Numbered from the stretch's first letter, positions 8,929 to 17,521 are shown. The stretch is 64,000 bases of DNA from Actinomyces capricornis (GCF_019974135.1 NZ_AP025017.1:744001-808000); one strand, 5' to 3'. The notes: a model not told the origin generated them from the sequence alone. Program-made: numbers and translations.

Positions 8929-10857
8929 CTATTCATAGGCATCATTCTCCCGGGCCTCCCACACGATGACGCTCAGCCCGCGCACGGGCTGCTCCAGCAC
9001 CTCGCGCAGGCCGGGCAGGTCGGTGGGCCGGTGGACCCGGGCCCCCAACGCGGCGGCCAGGGCGGGGATATCAGCGGCCTGAGGCGTGGTGAACAGGCGC
9101 GTGAAGCGCTGGGCCGGTGGCAGCGCGGCGTACTCCAGGGTCGAGAAGATCGCACCCCCGCCGTCGTCGACGACCAGGACCTGAAGATCGGGCTCCTCCT
9201 CCATGGCGCCCCGGCCCAGGGACATGGCGTCGTGCAGGAAGGACAGGTCGCCCACGACGGCGCGCACGGGCCGCCGCGCGCCGAGCGCCACTCCCGTGGC
9301 GGTGGCCAGGGTGCCGTCGATACCGGCCAGGCCCCGGTTGGCCAGTGCTGTCGGGGGGCGGTGCGAGCCGAGGGCGGTAGCCGCCGAGTGGGCGGGGGCG
9401 GCGAGCCGGTCCAGGCGGCGCAGGGTCATGGAGGAGCCCAGGAACAGCAGCGGCCCGTCGTGGCCCAGAGCAGCGTCCCAGGCCGCGCCCGCAGCGGCAT
9501 CGGCCCGGCAGGCCCGGGCGTCCCGACCGGCCGGTCCGCCCTGAGCGGCCTCCCGCTCCTGGCGGCTCAGGCGGTGGGTCGCCTCCTTCCAGGCCCGCAC
9601 CCACTGCCGGGCCGGGCTCAGCCCGAGCGCGGCGATGATGCCGTCGACCTGCTGCGCCCCTGCCCGCACATCCACGGGCAGGACCGTTGCGGCCCTGCCC
9701 GCCGTATCGCTCCACCGGGCCCGCTCGGCCAGCACGTGCAGGCGGGCCCCGGTCCCCGACAGCAGGGCGCCGACCCCGCGCGAAAGAGTCGGGTGGCCGG
9801 CCACGACGATATCGGTCACCTGGTCGGCCAGCTCCCGCCCGGCAGGCGAGGCCAGCAGCTCGGCGTAGTGGGTCAGGGCATGGTCGCCGGCGCGGGCATG
9901 GGAGGTCGGCTCGGCCAGGAGCGGCCAGCCCAGCTGCTCGGCCAGGCCACGGGCCGCCTCCCCCACGCCCGGGAAGGGCGTATCCCCCGCGACCACCACG
10001 CCCCGGCACTCCCGCAGGCCCCGATGCTCTAAGGGCCGGCACTCCGGCGGGGCCGGCCAGGCCCGCGGGTCCGAGTGGCCCCCGGTGGCTGGCCCTGCCT
10101 GGCCGGGCCCTCCCGCATCGGCGGCGGCATCAGCGCCGCCGGCACCACCGGTGCTGACGACGCCATCAGCGTCGCCGGCACCGCCAGCACCGTGAGCACC
10201 ACCGACGTCACCGGCACCGACGTCGGCCGCGGACACCCCCGAGGGCGCCAGCGGCGGGCGGAAGCGGATGTTGATCTGCACCGGCCCCGGGTCGCGGCTG
10301 ATCTCCCCGGTGGCGGCGGCCACGCAGCGGCGCACCTGCCCGGCGATGGCCGCGCGGGCGGCCCCCTGCCCCAGGTCGCGCGACAGGTCGGCGGGAAGAT
10401 CGACCACCAGCCGGCTAGCCGCCCCGAAGACGCGCGTCTGCTCGGTGGTCTGGTTCGCCCCGGTGCCCACCAGCTCATGGGGCCGGTCGGCGGTGAGCAG
10501 CAGCAGGGGGATGCCCGCGGCGTCGGCCTCGCACACGGCGGGATGAAGGTTGGCCACGGCCGTGCCCGAGGTGGTCACCACCGCGGCGGGGCGCAGCTCG
10601 CCGGCCAGGGCGTGGGCCCGCGCCAGGCCCAGGGCCATGTAGGCGGCGCTGCGCTCATCGAGGACCACCCGCAGGCTCACGGCCCCCTCCTCCTGCGCCT
10701 GGGCCAGGGCGTAGGCCAGGGGGGCGCTGCGCGAGCCGGGGCACAGCACGACCTCGCGCACCCCCCGCTCCACCAGCGCCTCCACGAGACTGCACGCGGC
10801 CACCATCGAAGGATTCGGCGGCTCGGCGCTGACCGGCGCGCATGGATGGAGGGTCAT
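8929..10857 (-). CDS. menD: SEPHCHC synthase (2-succinyl-5-enolpyruvyl-6-hydroxy-3-cyclohexene-1-carboxylate synthase)
   Basis: ThDP-dependent enzyme joining isochorismate and 2-oxoglutarate in menaquinone synthesis. The 642 residues show the pyrimidine-binding N-domain with DERSAAYMALGLARA holding the ThDP-activating Glu, the central transhydrogenase-like domain, and the C-terminal ThDP/Mg motif GDLSFLHD with DDGGG near 540-565. Residues 205-270 are an inserted Gly/Ala/Asp/Val-rich stretch without counterpart in most MenD proteins, best seen as a surface loop. The ATG at 10857 lies six bases after a -10 box, so the mRNA is probably leaderless. menC lies 86 bp upstream on the same strand with its own promoter. 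Confidence 0.94.
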   Translation of the reverse strand: MTLHPCAPVSAEPPNPSMVAACSLVEALVERGVREVVLCPGSRSAPLAYALAQAQEEGAVSLRVVLDERSAAYMALGLARAHALAGELRPAAVVTTSGTAVANLHPAVCEADAAGIPLLLLTADRPHELVGTGANQTTEQTRVFGAASRLVVDLPADLSRDLGQGAARAAIAGQVRRCVAAATGEISRDPGPVQINIRFRPPLAPSGVSAADVGAGDVGGAHGAGGAGDADGVVSTGGAGGADAAADAGGPGQAGPATGGHSDPRAWPAPPECRPLEHRGLRECRGVVVAGDTPFPGVGEAARGLAEQLGWPLLAEPTSHARAGDHALTHYAELLASPAGRELADQVTDIVVAGHPTLSRGVGALLSGTGARLHVLAERARWSDTAGRAATVLPVDVRAGAQQVDGIIAALGLSPARQWVRAWKEATHRLSRQEREAAQGGPAGRDARACRADAAAGAAWDAALGHDGPLLFLGSSMTLRRLDRLAAPAHSAATALGSHRPPTALANRGLAGIDGTLATATGVALGARRPVRAVVGDLSFLHDAMSLGRGAMEEEPDLQVLVVDDGGGAIFSTLEYAALPPAQRFTRLFTTPQAADIPALAAALGARVHRPTDLPGLREVLEQPVRGLSVIVWEARENDAYE

Positions 10858-10869
10858 CGGCCAAGAATA
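10858..10869 (-). promoter_or_regulatory. leaderless -10 for menD
   Basis: TATTCT on the minus strand at 10869-10864, then TGGCCG (six bases), then the menD ATG. No ribosome binding site is present. Confidence 0.55.
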
Positions 10870-10943
10870 CGAGACCTGCCCGTGTTCCGTGACAAAGGCG
10901 GAAACGGGCCTTCCCCGCCCCCGCCCGGCCCGCGCCGCCGCGC

Positions 10944-12041
10944 TCAGAGCGGCAGCCCGGCAACCGCCGTCGAGGGGTCGCGGGCCTCCCGCTCGCGCCG
11001 CGCGCGCAGGGCGCCCAGCAGGTGGGTCATGCGCACCTGCCAGCGGGAGGTCAGGTCGTCGTCGGCCACCGTCGCCTCCAGCAGACGGGCGGAGACGTGG
11101 ACCTCGCGCACGGGCAGCTCGCCGTCCCGGGGCACGGCGCTGGGCACGGCGACATCACTGCGCATGAGGCGGACGGTGCCCAGCCCGCAGGCATGCCCCA
11201 GCACCGGCAGGGCCGAGGCCAGCGCCACCCCCGCCGAGATCCCCACCGAGGTGTCCAGGGCCGAGGAGACCACGGCCGGCAGCCCCAGGCGCTCGATGAG
11301 GTCCAGGGCGCGGTGCACCCCGCCCAGGGGCGCCACCTTGACCACCGCCACATCGGCGGCCTTGGAGCGCACCACCTCCATGGGGTCGGGCGACAGGCGG
11401 ATGGACTCATCGGCCGCGATGGGCACGTCCACCTTGCGGCGCAGCTCCGCCAGATCCTCCACGGTGGCGCAGGGCTGCTCGGCGTACTCCAGGCCCCCGG
11501 CGGCGCGGTCCAGCCGGGGCAGGATCCGCGTGGCGGCCTCCAGCTCCCAGCCGCCGTTGGCATCGATGCGGATCCTGCCCGAGCGCCCCAGGGCGTCACG
11601 CACGGCCTCCAGGCGCTCAATGTCCCGAGCCAGGTCCATGGCCGAGTCGCTGCCCGAGACCTTGACCTTGGCGGTGCCCGCCCCCGAGGTGGCCACGAGC
11701 TTGCCCGCCTGGGAGCCGGAGATCTCGGGGACGGTGACGTTGACGGGGATGGCATCGCGGTAGCGGGGCGGGGCCACCGCGCCCCGGGCCTGGGCCAGTC
11801 CCGCGGCGAGCCACGGCGCACCGGCCTCGGAGCCGTAGTTCCAGAAGGGGGCGACCTCGCCCCAGCCCCCGGGACCGTGCAGCAGCACGCCGTCGCGGCG
11901 GGTCAGGCCGCGGAATCGGGTGGTCAGCGGGATGTCCCAGACAACGGCGCGGTCGATGCCCTCCAGCAGACCAGTAGGGTCCTGGGCGCGCAGCGCCGCG
12001 AGGTCGAGCTCGCCACGTCGGGATGCGGGTTCAGGAGTCAC
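10944..12041 (-). CDS. menC: o-succinylbenzoate synthase
   Basis: Enolase-superfamily enzyme that dehydrates SHCHC to o-succinylbenzoate. The 365-residue product has the expected catalytic set in order: KVKVSG near 122 (catalytic Lys), RIDANGGW near 160 (metal Asp), YAEQP near 187 (metal Glu), IAADES near 208 (metal Asp) and VVKVAP near 234 (second catalytic Lys). I chose the GTG at 12041 because TATCCT lies exactly six bases before it and because sequence further upstream (an open frame to 12356) is low-complexity and overlaps menB. It stands divergent from menB and 86 bp ahead of menD. Confidence 0.9.
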   Translation of the reverse strand: MTPEPASRRGELDLAALRAQDPTGLLEGIDRAVVWDIPLTTRFRGLTRRDGVLLHGPGGWGEVAPFWNYGSEAGAPWLAAGLAQARGAVAPPRYRDAIPVNVTVPEISGSQAGKLVATSGAGTAKVKVSGSDSAMDLARDIERLEAVRDALGRSGRIRIDANGGWELEAATRILPRLDRAAGGLEYAEQPCATVEDLAELRRKVDVPIAADESIRLSPDPMEVVRSKAADVAVVKVAPLGGVHRALDLIERLGLPAVVSSALDTSVGISAGVALASALPVLGHACGLGTVRLMRSDVAVPSAVPRDGELPVREVHVSARLLEATVADDDLTSRWQVRMTHLLGALRARREREARDPSTAVAGLPL

Positions 12042-12053
12042 CGCGTCAGGATA
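12042..12053 (-). promoter_or_regulatory. leaderless -10 for menC
   Basis: TATCCT at 12053-12048 on the minus strand, six bases (GACGCG), then the GTG start. This spacing is what decides the start codon. Confidence 0.5.
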
Positions 12054-12220
12054 CGGAAAGGTCACGGGCGGGGAGGACGTTTGAGACGCGCGCGGGGCGG
12101 GCGCTGGCGGGCGGGCCAGGCAGATGCAGGCGGTCGGGCTCGCGCGCTGCCGGAGCGGGCGGGGCCGGCGGACACCCGTGGCCCGCGGGCCGGGTGAGCC
12201 ACCCGCCCGAGCAGTGCGCC

Positions 12221-12232
12221 TAGGCTGTGCCC
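12221..12232 (+). promoter_or_regulatory. leaderless -10 for menB
   Basis: TAGGCT at 12221-12226, then GTGCCC, then ATG at 12233; no Shine-Dalgarno sequence. Confidence 0.55.
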
Positions 12233-13360
12233 ATGTCTGAGGCCAGCACCGACGCCGTGTCCCTCCACCCCGTGCCCGCCCGGGTCTCCGAGATCTTCGA
12301 CCCGTCCCGCTGGCGGGAGGTCCCCGGCTTCCCCCATGCCGCTGTCGGCGCGGCACCCGCCGCGAGCGCCGTCGCCACCGGCCCGAGCACCGGGGGCGGC
12401 GCCGAGCCGGCCCTGACCGACGTCACCTACCACCGGGGCTGCCTGCGCGATGCCTCCGGCGCCTGGCTGCGGGACCTGCCGGTGGTGCGGGTCGCCCTCA
12501 ACCGCCCCGAGGTGCGCAACGCCTTCCGCCCCCGCACCGTCGATGAGCTCTACCGGGTCCTGGACCATGCGCGCATGAGCGGCGACGTCGGCGCCGTCAT
12601 CCTCACCGGTAACGGACCCTCCCCGCGCGACGGCGGCTGGGCCTTCTCCTCCGGCGGGGATCAGCGCATCCGCGGCCGCGACGGCTACCGCTACGAGTCC
12701 GAGCCGGCCCGCAGCGGCGGGCAGGCCGAGGATGCGGCCACCGCCGGGCCCTACTCCCATGAGGCCGATGTGGCCGCGGCCCGTGCCCGGGTGGACACGG
12801 CCCGGGCCGGGCGCCTGCACATCCTGGAGGTCCAGCGCCTCATCCGCACCATGCCCAAGGTGGTCATCGCCGCGGTGCCGGGCTGGGCGGCGGGCGGCGG
12901 GCACAGCCTCAACGTCGTCGCGGACCTGTCCCTGGCCTCGATCGAGCACGCCCGCTTCAAGCAGACCGATGCCGATGTGGGCTCCTTCGATGCGGGCTAC
13001 GGCTCGGCGCTGCTGGCGCGGCAGGTGGGCGACAAGCGGGCCCGGGAGATCTTCTTCCTGGCCCGCACCTACGATGCCGCCACCGCCGAGCGCTGGGGCG
13101 TGGTCAATGAGGCGGTGCCCCACGCCGAGTTGGAGGAGCGGGCCCTGGAGTGGGCGGCAACCGTGGCGGGCAAGTCTCCCCAGGCGATCCGCATGCTCAA
13201 GCTCGCCTTCAATCTGGCCGACGATGGCCTGGCGGGCCAGCAGGTCTTCGCCGGGGAGGCCACGCGCCTGGCCTACATGACCGATGAGGCGCTCGAGGGC
13301 CGCGACGCCTTCCTGGAGCGCCGCGACCCCGACTGGTCGCCCTTCCCCTACTACTTCTGA
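12233..13360 (+). CDS. menB: 1,4-dihydroxy-2-naphthoyl-CoA synthase
   Basis: Crotonase-family enzyme closing the second ring of the naphthoquinone from o-succinylbenzoyl-CoA. The 375 residues include an N-terminal region with EIFDPSRWREVPGF, the substrate loop SSGGDQRIRGRDGY typical of actinobacterial MenB, the oxyanion-hole segment GWAAGGGHSLNVVADLSLAS, and the C-terminal FLERRDPDWSPFPYYF expected for the family. A loop of about 20 residues rich in Ala/Gly/Glu follows the DQRIRGR motif. The ATG at 12233 was chosen over a GTG two codons upstream because of the -10 box six bases before it. It is divergent from menC. Confidence 0.95.
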   Translation: MSEASTDAVSLHPVPARVSEIFDPSRWREVPGFPHAAVGAAPAASAVATGPSTGGGAEPALTDVTYHRGCLRDASGAWLRDLPVVRVALNRPEVRNAFRPRTVDELYRVLDHARMSGDVGAVILTGNGPSPRDGGWAFSSGGDQRIRGRDGYRYESEPARSGGQAEDAATAGPYSHEADVAAARARVDTARAGRLHILEVQRLIRTMPKVVIAAVPGWAAGGGHSLNVVADLSLASIEHARFKQTDADVGSFDAGYGSALLARQVGDKRAREIFFLARTYDAATAERWGVVNEAVPHAELEERALEWAATVAGKSPQAIRMLKLAFNLADDGLAGQQVFAGEATRLAYMTDEALEGRDAFLERRDPDWSPFPYYF

Positions 13361-13444
13361 ACCCCTCCAGCCGGCCCTGGCCGGCTCTGGCCGGCCCCGA
13401 CCGGCTCTGACCTGCCGGCCCTGGCCCGGTGAGGGCCGGTGGGC

Positions 13445-13562
13445 GTCCAGATCGCTGACAAAGGCGCTCCGCGCGCCGATCAGGGGAATCGCGAGCCGCA
13501 TGATTCCGCAGATCCTGCTCGGCTAGCTGGGAGCAGCGCGGGCGTGTGTCAGCGATTCGGAC
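13445..13562. repeat. intergenic palindrome between menB and rskA ends
   Basis: Outer arms at 13445-13460 and 13547-13562 pair over 16 bases with two mismatches (core ATCGCTGACA against TGTCAGCGAT). Inside are smaller dyads: GAATC...GATTC and CTGCTC...GAGCAG. The flanking genes converge here, so it may terminate both, but its branched 118-nt form is larger than usual terminators. Confidence 0.5.
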
Positions 13563-13576
13563 ACCGCTTGGAGAGC

Positions 13577-14482
13577 TCAGGTGCTCTGCGCTCCCGGGGC
13601 GCCCACGCGCAGCACCACGAGGGGCTCACTGGTGGGCTGGGCCGAGCCGCCGGCCGGCTCCATGGTGATGACGACCTCCTGGCCCGCCTGGGGCATGATG
13701 TCGAGGAAGGAGAATCCGGTCTCGGAGTCGGGGTCGTAGATGCCCAGGGAGGTCAGCTGCTGCCCGTCGCGCAGCCAGACCTGGAGGCTGCGCTCACCGG
13801 CCGAATCCATCATCTGCGAGGGCAGGCTCAGGGCGGTCATGCTCATGTCCTGCGACCAGGTCAGAGTGGCCACATGCCCGTCGGGCATGGTGTCGGTCAC
13901 CCGCTGGACGTCCTGGGCCTGGTTGAGATCGGCGTAGTGCTCGGTGGGCTCCATGGACTCCATGGCGCTCCAGCGCCCCGCGCCGAAGCCGGCGCTGATG
14001 AGCACCAGGACGGCGGCCGCCTGCATGATCCAGGTGCGTCGACGGCGCCGCGAGCTCAGGGCGACCACCTGCGCGCCCTCCTGGGAGTCGGGGGGCGCAG
14101 GGGCGGCCTCCGCCTCGGCGCCGGCCCGCTGCGGGGCCTCCGCCGTCTCACCCGCCGGCTCGCCGGGGCTCCCGGCCGCCGGCTGGGACCTCGGGCGGGC
14201 GGGCTCCTGGGCGACGGCGGCCAGCAGCCGGGCGCGCAGGTCCTGCGGGGGCGGCACGGGCGTCAGGCCGGCGCCGAGGAGGGCTGCCGCCTCATCGTTG
14301 AAGTACTCCTCGGGCTGCGTGCCCTCGCGGCTCTCGATGTCCTCAGCGCCCGAGGCCCCCGTGGCGCCAGCAGCGCCCATCCCGCCGGCAGCGCCCGCGA
14401 GCGCCCCGGTCTCAAGCGGCGCCGTGCGGGGGGCCGGGCCCTGCTGGCCCGGCGCCCCGGTGCTGTCATCACGGTTCGTCAT
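13577..14482 (-). CDS. rskA: anti-sigma-K factor RskA family
   Basis: Membrane anti-sigma factor expected to hold the neighbouring ECF sigma factor inactive. 301 residues: an N-terminal low-complexity Gly/Ala region (1-60), a cytosolic anti-sigma part with EEYFNDEAAALLGAG and LRARLLAAVAQEP, a single membrane helix at about 147-170 (IMQAAAVLVLISAGFGAG), and an extracytoplasmic RskA domain ending GGSAQPTSEPLVVLRVGAPG, with the typical LQVWLRDGQQLTSLGIYDP. Its ATG overlaps the sigma gene stop (ATGA, 14479-14482). Family knowledge says regulated proteolysis of the RskA outer domain releases the sigma factor. Confidence 0.9.
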   Translation of the reverse strand: MTNRDDSTGAPGQQGPAPRTAPLETGALAGAAGGMGAAGATGASGAEDIESREGTQPEEYFNDEAAALLGAGLTPVPPPQDLRARLLAAVAQEPARPRSQPAAGSPGEPAGETAEAPQRAGAEAEAAPAPPDSQEGAQVVALSSRRRRRTWIMQAAAVLVLISAGFGAGRWSAMESMEPTEHYADLNQAQDVQRVTDTMPDGHVATLTWSQDMSMTALSLPSQMMDSAGERSLQVWLRDGQQLTSLGIYDPDSETGFSFLDIMPQAGQEVVITMEPAGGSAQPTSEPLVVLRVGAPGAQST

Positions 14483-15033
14483 TGCTCCACCCCCAGTTCC
14501 TTCCTCAGTCGTGCCATGCCGCCCCGGATGCGGGACTTGACGGTTCCCAGGGGGACCCCGGTGCGCTCGGCGATCTCCTGGTGGGTCAGGCCCGTGAAGT
14601 AGGCCAGTTCGATGGTGGAGCGGTGGGGCTCGCCGACGGCGGCCAGTGCCCGCCTGACCTCGGCGGCCTCGATGCGCTCCTCGACGCTCTGCAGGGTCAG
14701 GTCGGTGTCGGGCATGTAGGCCCTCCAGCGGCTCTCGCGGTCCCGCGCGGCCTGGGCGGCGCGCACCCGGTCGATCGCCCGGCGCCGGGCCATGGTGACC
14801 AGCCAGGCGCGGGCACTGCCCCGCTGGGGCGAGTAGGAGGCGGCGGTGCGCCACACCTCCAGGAAGAGCTCCTGGAGCACCTCCTCGCTCTGCGCACGAT
14901 CCACCACGATCTGGAGGATGAGGGCGAAGAGGCGGCCCGACCACCGGTCGTAGAGCCGGGCGAAGGCCTCGGCGTCACCCGCCGCCACCTGCTGGACGCA
15001 CTGCCCGTCCTCATCTGGGTTCTCCTTGGTCAC
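14479..15033 (-). CDS. sigK: ECF RNA polymerase sigma factor, SigK group
   Basis: A 184-residue extracytoplasmic-function sigma factor. Region 2 is at about 25-95 (AFARLYDRWSGRLFALILQI, VLQELFLEVWR, ARAWLVTMARRRAIDRVRA) and region 4 at about 125-182, with the helix-turn-helix LTHQEIAERTGVPLGTVKSR. Placement beside an RskA-domain anti-sigma factor and dipZ marks it as the SigK type. The GTG at 15033 follows TAGGAT by six bases, so the gene may be read both from its own leaderless promoter and from the dipZ promoter. Targets probably include dipZ and the facing lipoprotein gene. Confidence 0.9.
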   Translation of the reverse strand: MTKENPDEDGQCVQQVAAGDAEAFARLYDRWSGRLFALILQIVVDRAQSEEVLQELFLEVWRTAASYSPQRGSARAWLVTMARRRAIDRVRAAQAARDRESRWRAYMPDTDLTLQSVEERIEAAEVRRALAAVGEPHRSTIELAYFTGLTHQEIAERTGVPLGTVKSRIRGGMARLRKELGVEQ

Positions 15034-15045
15034 GCCGTGATCCTA
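15034..15045 (-). promoter_or_regulatory. leaderless -10 for sigK
   Basis: TAGGAT at 15045-15040, then CACGGC, then GTG at 15033 on the minus strand. Confidence 0.5.
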
Positions 15046-15053
15046 GACGCCGC

Positions 15054-15086
15054 CGGTGGCGGGCCCGGGATGCAGGTCCGCCACCG
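15054..15086. terminator. hairpin between dipZ and sigK
   Basis: CGGTGGCGG at 15054-15062 pairs perfectly with CCGCCACCG at 15078-15086 around a 15-nt loop. It lies 17 bp after the dipZ stop and before the sigK promoter, so it could be a partial terminator separating the two transcripts. Confidence 0.5.
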
Positions 15087-15102
15087 CGGGGTGCCGGACT
15101 CA

Positions 15103-16776
15103 TCACCCGAAGGTGAAGGAGTACAGGCTCAGGCCCGGGGATGCGGTGATCTCGACCACGCCCTCCTGGGTGTCCTCGGTGCTCACCAGTTCCAGCCCGT
15201 TGGGCACCCCTGAGATGTGCATGGTGCGCTCCTGGCCGCCCACGGTCCAGGTCAGGTCCCCCTCCCCGGAGACCACGAGGTTGACCTGCTTGCCGTGGTA
15301 GGACAGCCGCACGCGCCCGGGGCCGTCGACGGGCTCGATGTGCTGGGCCTCGATCCTCCAGGTCCCCTCCAGGGCGAAGGAGTCCTCGGGGAGGGTCTCG
15401 GGGAAGGCCAGGGCCTGCTCGCCCGTGGTCAGGTCGCCGCCGGCGAAGCCGGAGTCCCGCCCCGCGCCCAGGTAGAGCTCGGGGGTGCGCGATCCGGTGA
15501 CCGAGGGGTCGTCGTCGGAGAAGATGGGCGAGGGGAGTTGTGCCGAGGGGTTGGCCTCGGTGAGCAGCTCGCGGATGAGGCGCTCGGTGGTGGCCAGGCC
15601 GCCCTCGCCGTAGCCCAGCTGGCGCAGCTTGCCGGTGGAGTCGGCCAGGTAGTGGGCGGGCCAGTAGTGGTTGTCGAAGTTGGTCCAGGTGGTGAGGTCG
15701 GAGTCCACGGCCACCGGGTAGGTGATGCCCAGGTCCTTGACCCCGCCGCGCACGTTGTCCACGTCCTTCTCGAAGGCGTACTCCGGGGAGTGGACGCCGA
15801 TGACCTGCAGGCCCTGGTCGGCGTAGGTCTCGTGGAGCCGCTCGATGCTGGGGATATTGCGCTGGCAGTTGATGCAGGAGTAGGCGAAGAAGTCGATGAG
15901 GACGACCTTGCCCTGCCGGTCCTCGGCGCTCAGGGGGGCCTCCTGGGGGGTGTTGAGCCAGGCCAGGGCACCCTCGACCTGCGGCAGGGCGCCGCAGTCG
16001 GCCAGGGCGTCGGCTCCGGGCACGCAGCCGCCCAGGCCCTCGCCCCGCCCCTGCTGGAGGAGCTCGTCGGTGCCGGCCTGGAGGGAGGCGGTGTAGTCGG
16101 GCAGGAGGCGCTGGAGGGCGGCCGGGGCGTTGGTGACCAGGGCCAGGGCCAGGCCGATCATGACCACGCCGGCGGTGACGCGGATGGCGCGCTGGCGGGT
16201 GCGGAAGGCCTTGATGCGCTCGGTGATGCCGCGTCCGGCCAGGGCGAAGCCCAGCAGGGGGATGGCGGTGCCCAGGGCGAAGGAGATGGCCAGGACCAGG
16301 GTGTCGGTGCCGATCATGCCGGTGGAGCCGGCCACGGCCACGGCCGCCAGGACGGGGCCGGCGCAGGGCACGTAGGCGGCGCCGAGCACCAGGCCGAGGA
16401 GGAAGCCGTTGGAGGGGTTGGCCGAGCCGAAGCGCTGGAAGCGCAGGAAGGGCTTCTCCAGGATCTCCATGACGCGGGGCACGATCATGCCCACGCCGAT
16501 GGCGGCCAGCAGCACGATGCCGGTCCAGCGGATGAAGTCCTGGGGCAGGTGCAGCAGGGTCAGGAGGGTGGAGCCCAGGAGGGTGAAGACGGTGAAGCTG
16601 ATGACGAGCCCGCCCACCACCAGGTAGGGGCGCAGCCGTGAGGGCGGGGCGGCCTGCCCCTGTCCTGCCGCCCCTTGGGCTCCGGAGAGCAGGATGACGG
16701 GCAGGACGGGAAGCACGCAGGGCGAGATTCCCGTGATGAGGCCTCCCAGGAGGCCGATGAGCGCAAGGCTGGTCAT
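15103..16776 (-). CDS. dipZ: DipZ: CcdA-like membrane reductant conduit fused to thioredoxin domain
   Basis: Carries electrons across the membrane to extracytoplasmic thiols. The 557 residues begin with a CcdA/DsbD-type six-helix domain (about 1-240) holding the two redox cysteines in SPCVLPVLP and [11 protein letters not shown] linker is followed by a thioredoxin-like domain (about 265-420) with active site CINC near 302 ([13 protein letters not shown]), and a C-terminal beta-rich domain (430-557) of the kind found in mycobacterial DipZ. The ATG at 16776 is preceded by GAGAGG at nine bases. It is first in a dipZ-sigK-rskA series and faces the Met/Asp/Lys-repeat lipoprotein across a shared promoter region. 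Confidence 0.93.
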   Translation of the reverse strand: MTSLALIGLLGGLITGISPCVLPVLPVILLSGAQGAAGQGQAAPPSRLRPYLVVGGLVISFTVFTLLGSTLLTLLHLPQDFIRWTGIVLLAAIGVGMIVPRVMEILEKPFLRFQRFGSANPSNGFLLGLVLGAAYVPCAGPVLAAVAVAGSTGMIGTDTLVLAISFALGTAIPLLGFALAGRGITERIKAFRTRQRAIRVTAGVVMIGLALALVTNAPAALQRLLPDYTASLQAGTDELLQQGRGEGLGGCVPGADALADCGALPQVEGALAWLNTPQEAPLSAEDRQGKVVLIDFFAYSCINCQRNIPSIERLHETYADQGLQVIGVHSPEYAFEKDVDNVRGGVKDLGITYPVAVDSDLTTWTNFDNHYWPAHYLADSTGKLRQLGYGEGGLATTERLIRELLTEANPSAQLPSPIFSDDDPSVTGSRTPELYLGAGRDSGFAGGDLTTGEQALAFPETLPEDSFALEGTWRIEAQHIEPVDGPGRVRLSYHGKQVNLVVSGEGDLTWTVGGQERTMHISGVPNGLELVSTEDTQEGVVEITASPGLSLYSFTFG

Positions 16777-16785
16777 GAGGTGTGT

Positions 16786-16811
16786 CCTCTCGTTGAGCGT
16801 GTCGCGAGAGG
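16786..16811 (-). promoter_or_regulatory. hairpin covering the dipZ ribosome binding site
   Basis: CCTCTCG at the 5' side pairs with CGAGAGG, which contains the GAGAGG ribosome binding site of dipZ, across a 12-nt loop. Whether the 5' arm is transcribed depends on the start site, which would lie very close to it. Confidence 0.35.
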
Positions 16812-16921
16812 TTCGGAGCCGGGGGCCCGCCGGATCACCATCGGAGCCGGGATCAGTGATGTGACGATGATCACTGCGGGGTCGGGCTGGTGGGGCGATC
16901 CGGGGGCCCGCCGGCTCCGAA
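16812..16921. promoter_or_regulatory. divergent SigK-type promoter pair in a 25-bp inverted repeat
   Basis: Arms 16812-16836 and 16897-16921 are inverted copies over 25 bp with two mismatches. Each arm reads outward as a promoter: plus strand CGATCC (16896-16901), 15 bases, CCGAAT (16917-16922) toward the lipoprotein; minus strand TGATCC, 15 bases, CCGAAC toward dipZ. This resembles the mycobacterial SigK promoter as I remember it (CCATCC, 16-17 bases, CCGAAT). A small dyad CAGTGAT...ATCACTG lies between the arms. Confidence 0.55.
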
Positions 16922-16993
16922 TCACTCCTCGGACGGGCACGAGGCCCGCGCTCATATCTGAGAACCATGAACACCACGAGCAAGGAGATCGCC

Positions 16994-17287
16994 ATGCGAC
17001 TGACCACCTCCACCACCAGGACCCTGGCCACCGCGCTTCTCGCGGCCGGCGCCTGCCTGGGCCTGGCCGCCTGCGGGGGCGCCTCGGACTCCGGGAACGA
17101 TGACAAGGTCGAGGCCACCCCCTACATGACCGAGTCCGCCATGAGCGACGACAAGATGTCCGACGACAAGATGAGCGACGACAAGATGTCGGACAAGGAC
17201 GGGGCGATGAGCGACGGCGCCACCGACGGCGCCATGTCCGACAAGGACAAGGCCATGGACGACGCCACGATGAGCGACGGCAAGTAG
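16994..17287 (+). CDS. small lipoprotein with Met-Ser-Asp-Asp-Lys repeats (MXKDX type)
   Basis: A 97-residue secreted lipoprotein. Signal peptide with lipobox LAAC (Cys27), then a Met/Asp/Lys/Ser-rich tail with MSDDK three times in a row and several variants (MSDKD, MSDGA, MDDAT). The pattern matches the pentapeptide MXKDX repeat family, members of which often sit near ECF sigma/anti-sigma pairs. The ATG at 16994 has a strong AAGGAG at the right distance; an in-frame ATG at 16967 lacks one. Met- and Asp-rich repeats suggest metal or oxidant scavenging at the cell surface, which is inference. Its promoter appears to be SigK-type and shared with dipZ. Confidence 0.85.
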   Translation: MRLTTSTTRTLATALLAAGACLGLAACGGASDSGNDDKVEATPYMTESAMSDDKMSDDKMSDDKMSDKDGAMSDGATDGAMSDKDKAMDDATMSDGK

Positions 17288-17327
17288 CCGATCGCCCCGG
17301 CTCTCCCCGCGGGGCCGGCTCACCCGT

Positions 17328-17372
17328 ACCGGCCCGGCGCCGCGGCTCACTGAGCCCGACTGCCGGGCCGGT
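17328..17372 (+). terminator. terminator after the MXKDX lipoprotein
   Basis: ACCGGCCCGGC (17328-17338) pairs perfectly with GCCGGGCCGGT (17362-17372), with an inner GGCTC/GAGCC stem. It begins 40 bp after the stop codon. No U-tract, as is usual in these genomes. Confidence 0.55.
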
Positions 17373-17521
17373 GCTGCACCGCCTCCCTGCTGGACCACGG
17401 GGGAAGATCCATGACACAGTCTGTTGAGTCGACTCGCCCCCTACCAGGCGGTTGACGGCCCCGGGGACTCGGGGCCCGCCTATCCCGGCGGCCCCTGGCC
17501 GCCAGCCCATGGAGGTTTCCC

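Noticed and set aside
15217..16641. Plus-strand open frame of 474 codons opposite dipZ
   Set aside because: Composition is Gly/Asp/Val/Gln repeat-like and the opposite strand encodes a complete DipZ with all active-site cysteines.
17425..17434. GAGTCGACTC palindrome ahead of the yagU-like gene
   Set aside because: A single 10-bp palindrome is expected by chance at this composition and has no second copy nearby.
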